Below, in pieces: positions 61,559 through 64,000 of a DNA stretch of 64,000 bases; positions within the stretch are counted from its first letter, which is position 1; every line of letters begins with the position of its first letter. Origin of the DNA: Planctomycetota bacterium (GTDB lineage: Bacteria; Planctomycetota; J058; JAJDCP01); the NCBI GenBank assembly GCA_029260765.1, contig JAJDCP010000182.1:16499-80498 (forward strand), given 5' to 3'. The translations under genes were made by a program, and so were the position numbers. The notes below the pieces were generated by a model. That model saw nothing but the letters and a program-made list of their open reading frames with translations, made no database searches and was not told where the DNA came from.

Positions 61559-63211
61559 TCACAGTCCGCCTGCACGCCGCTCGCCGCCGGCGCTGAGGGG
61601 TTGCCCGGCAGCCCGCAACAGCGCCAGGATCCGCCGCGCCTGTTCGGTGCGACCGGCGTCGTAGCTCTGCTCGAATGCTAGACTGTCCAGCGCCCCCGGC
61701 AGGCGGATCTCGAGGAGCCAGTCGTAGAGCGCGAGCAAGTGGGCTTGCCGACCCAGCTTGCGGTTCCAAGCGAGCAACCTGCGCACAAGCGCTACTTGCG
61801 GTGGATTCTCGCCCCGCAAGCCCAACTCGAGAATGTCGGCCGCCTCGTGTTGCGCGCTCGTGGTTCCCGTCTCCCATAGCAAACGAGCGAGCGTGGAACA
61901 CACTCCGGGCTCGAACCGGTCCACCAACATCCGCCGTCCGTACGCGATGCCCTGCTCTCGCTGTCCGCTGCGAGCCAGGGCGAGCATCACCTGCATGCCG
62001 GTCTTGCTGGCTGCCGGATGCCGGCGGTGCATGCGCTGCCAGAAGACGGCTTGATCGCGGCTCTCATAGGCGCGTGCGCCCGTCAGCCCGGCGAGAACCA
62101 GCAACACCAGGACCCAGGCGACGCGTGCCCAAGGCTTGCGGCGCAAGACCTCGCGCAGGCTGCATGCCCAGAGACCTGCGAGTCCCACGGCAGGCAGAAT
62201 CATAAAGCGCGTGCCAGCCACTGCACCGATGGGCAGCAGGTTGGAGATAGGAAACCAGGCCAGCAACACGAACAGGGCGAAGAATCCAGCCGCTCCCCGG
62301 CGCCAGGCAAGCGCGGCCAGGGCCCACAGACAGAGACCACCGAGAACACTGGCCACACCAGGTCCATCAGCCACAAGCTCGAGAGGTAGATAGCTATAGT
62401 CCAGTGACGGCGAGATTGGAAACAGGCTGAGCTCGAGGTACAGGCACGCGATCCGTGTCGCTGCCCCAAGCCGCTGCAGCAGAGGCCACTGGGCAAGAGG
62501 CGTCCAGTGCTCGGGAGTGGTCGCTGCCCCAACGACATACCAGCGCGCGGCAAAAGCCGCGGCCAGAACCAGACCCACCGCGAGCAAGGCACGCCAGTGC
62601 GCCTGCCAGCAGCTGCGGAAGCTCGTGTCCCGACTCGACCAGAACGCCAACGCGAGCAGAATCGGGGCGACGAAGAAGCCGGTCTCTTTGGCCAATGGCG
62701 CGAGCCCCGCGAACAAGAGCGTCCAGCCCGGACGCCCGGCCCGCAACGCCAGGCAGGCGGCCAGAATCAGACTGGTCGCCAGCAGGTCGGCCCGGCCGAC
62801 CAGCACGAGCACGCCGTCAGCCAAAGCGGTGTGGCATGCAAACCAGGCCGCCCCGGCCCAGGCCGCGCGCGCATCGCCCAGCAATGCCTTCAGCAGGGCG
62901 AACAACAACAATACGTTGGCGAGGTGCAGAGCCAGGTTCACGCTGCGCTGCAGCCCGGGACCGCAGCCCAGTCGAGCCTCCAGGGCGAAGCTCGCGAGAC
63001 TGAGCGGCCGCCAGAGCGCTTGTTTCCACGGACCTGGCCGGCGCTCTCCGGAGCGCCAGTAGTCGACGAGCAGAGCCTGGATACTGGCCTGTGGCAGCTC
63101 CGGGTCGATGACGACGTTGAGGTCGTCTTGCAGGTAGCCACCGGGCAATCCGCAGCACAACGGCAGAATCGCCAAGGCTACCAGAGTGAGCGTTCTTCGA
63201 GTCTCGGCCAT
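61559..63211 (-). CDS. TMTC-like polytopic membrane protein with TPR-like tail
   Basis: A 550-aa integral membrane protein with about ten hydrophobic helices and an early loop containing YLQDDLNVVID, the Asp-Asp-containing first extracytoplasmic loop typical of GT-C glycosyltransferases. WRPLSLASFALE and ARLGCG...RSVNLALHLANVLL resemble TMTC/DUF1736-type O-mannosyltransferases. The last ~160 residues are TPR-like helices, as in that family. GGGAG 4 nt before the ATG at 63211 sets the start. Confidence 0.65.
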   Translation of the reverse strand: MAETRRTLTLVALAILPLCCGLPGGYLQDDLNVVIDPELPQASIQALLVDYWRSGERRPGPWKQALWRPLSLASFALEARLGCGPGLQRSVNLALHLANVLLLFALLKALLGDARAAWAGAAWFACHTALADGVLVLVGRADLLATSLILAACLALRAGRPGWTLLFAGLAPLAKETGFFVAPILLALAFWSSRDTSFRSCWQAHWRALLAVGLVLAAAFAARWYVVGAATTPEHWTPLAQWPLLQRLGAATRIACLYLELSLFPISPSLDYSYLPLELVADGPGVASVLGGLCLWALAALAWRRGAAGFFALFVLLAWFPISNLLPIGAVAGTRFMILPAVGLAGLWACSLREVLRRKPWARVAWVLVLLVLAGLTGARAYESRDQAVFWQRMHRRHPAASKTGMQVMLALARSGQREQGIAYGRRMLVDRFEPGVCSTLARLLWETGTTSAQHEAADILELGLRGENPPQVALVRRLLAWNRKLGRQAHLLALYDWLLEIRLPGALDSLAFEQSYDAGRTEQARRILALLRAAGQPLSAGGERRAGGL

Positions 63212-63384
63212 CGGGCTCCCGTCGGCCTCTATTCGGGCGCTAGGAAGTTGCTGCTTCACGCTCTCGCACGACACGGCGCGCAGTCTGCGCGATGCTACGA
63301 GCCCTGCGCTGCGCACGCAAGGTGCTCGCCGCTGGGCTTTGGGCGGTGATCTGGGGTATGCTGTGGCGAAACTCGGAGGCAACC

Positions 63385-63687
63385 GTGCCCGTATCGACAG
63401 CCCCTCCCGCGATCCACCGACCCGGAGTGCAGATCCCGGAGCTACAGCCTGTCAGCCCCTTGCCGGGGGAACCTCCAGAAGGGGGCGGCGACGATGATGG
63501 TGACGGTGCGGGCTGTGGTTGCGGGAGTCTCCTCAAACTGGCCAGCCTCGCGCGCGCAGCGCTAGGCGGCATCGGCCTGCACGCAGCCTGGCAGGCGTTT
63601 GACTGGGCCGATGTGCAGCCGATGGGCAGCGTGGTCTGCGGCCTGCTGGCGCTGCTGGCCTGGGGATGCATGCTGCGGGGCCGCTGA
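63385..63687 (+). CDS. Small protein with acidic Gly/Asp/Cys patch and two membrane helices
   Basis: A 100-aa protein (GTG start, GGAGG 6 nt upstream). A Pro-rich N-terminus leads to GGGDDDGDGAGCGCG, then two hydrophobic segments (about 52-67 and 80-96). An upstream in-frame extension to 63292 would add a signal-like helix but has a weaker site. Function unknown. Confidence 0.45.
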   Translation: MPVSTAPPAIHRPGVQIPELQPVSPLPGEPPEGGGDDDGDGAGCGCGSLLKLASLARAALGGIGLHAAWQAFDWADVQPMGSVVCGLLALLAWGCMLRGR

Positions 63688-64000
63688 AGCTCCGTCTGGA
63701 GTTTGGCAGTTTTCCCACGCGTGGACACGGACATTGGCGCGGCGAGGGCCGCAAGCGGTCAGAAAAATGCGGACCCCCCTTTCGGGAAGACGTGCGCGAA
63801 AAGTCACGACGTCTACCATAGCCAGCCTGACAGTCCTCTGCCGAGTTCGTTAGTTTGCTCACCCAATGTCGGCTCGCAAGCTCGCCCGACATTGGGTTCG
63901 TGCGCGGCCGGTTCCCGTGGGCAACGCGGGAGAGTTTGGGGGGGGGAGGAGGAGAGGGGCGGGAAAGGGGAAGAACACCAGCAAAAACACGAGAACCACC
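63688..64000. other. 3' end region with a perfect 12-bp inverted repeat
   Basis: ACCCAATGTCGG (63861-63872) and CCGACATTGGGT (63886-63897) form a perfect 12-bp stem with a 13-nt loop that contains the direct repeat GCTCGC-AA-GCTCGC. No T-run follows. From about 63937 the sequence is G- and A-rich low complexity, as at a contig end. No gene is seen. Confidence 0.5.

Overview
The window is GC-rich and densely coded, with short intergenic gaps, many GTG/TTG starts and several overlapping operons. No rRNA operon, complete tRNA or CRISPR array was seen. The gene set (zinc-ribbon Ser/Thr kinases with a C-terminal membrane helix, repeat-plus-VWA exported proteins, a TRAFAC GTPase/GAP1 locus, ClpS, CgeB- and TMTC-like proteins, lipoproteins) suits a Gram-negative-type bacterium with complex signalling. 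Planctomycetota is my first guess and Myxococcota or a relative the second; the sequence alone does not settle it. The first 11 bases are all G and the last ~60 bases are purine-rich low-complexity sequence, which looks like contig-edge artefact.

Layout. 0.2-7.0 kb: PP2C phosphatase, polytopic membrane protein, RND transporter, clpS plus a small Cys-rich protein, and a VWA protein. 7.3-16.3 kb: a Ser/Thr kinase facing away from a tightly coupled three-gene operon (TRAFAC-type GTPase, GAP1-N2 membrane coiled-coil protein, ~990-aa membrane coiled-coil protein). This is the best candidate in the window for a little-studied signalling or conflict system. 16.4-18.7 kb: small membrane proteins, a dual-specificity phosphatase and a detached GspF-type domain.

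18.7-31 kb is a patchwork with mixed composition. It holds a VOC protein, an adaptor/effector-like pair, hypothetical proteins, a second VWA protein, an ankyrin protein and several broken genes: a glycosyltransferase tail, a fused IS21 IstA/IstB remnant and a frameshifted RibD_C-type reductase. It reads as an eroding accessory island.

31-42.9 kb: acyltransferase, a large SWIM-SNF2 ATPase, a methionine-pathway operon (cystathionine gamma-synthase-type enzyme, aspartokinase-homoserine dehydrogenase fusion without ACT domains, cystathionine beta-lyase) behind a hairpin-rich leader, a hemopexin-repeat remnant and a hybrid histidine kinase. 42.9-46.9 kb (minus strand): a second adaptor/effector-like module whose large protein carries a transglutaminase-elicitor-like Cys-His-Asp set. 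It is paralogous to the 20.4 kb module through the small adaptor.

47-63.7 kb is mostly housekeeping or envelope: hexapeptide-repeat protein, second zinc-ribbon kinase, lipoprotein, CgeB-like glycosyltransferase, parC-parE, TatT-like lipoprotein, RNase D, aldehyde dehydrogenase, an exported CxxCH protein and a TMTC-like membrane protein. Phosphorylation is a theme (two paralogous STKs, one PP2C, one DSP, one hybrid HK), but any wiring between these proteins is inference.
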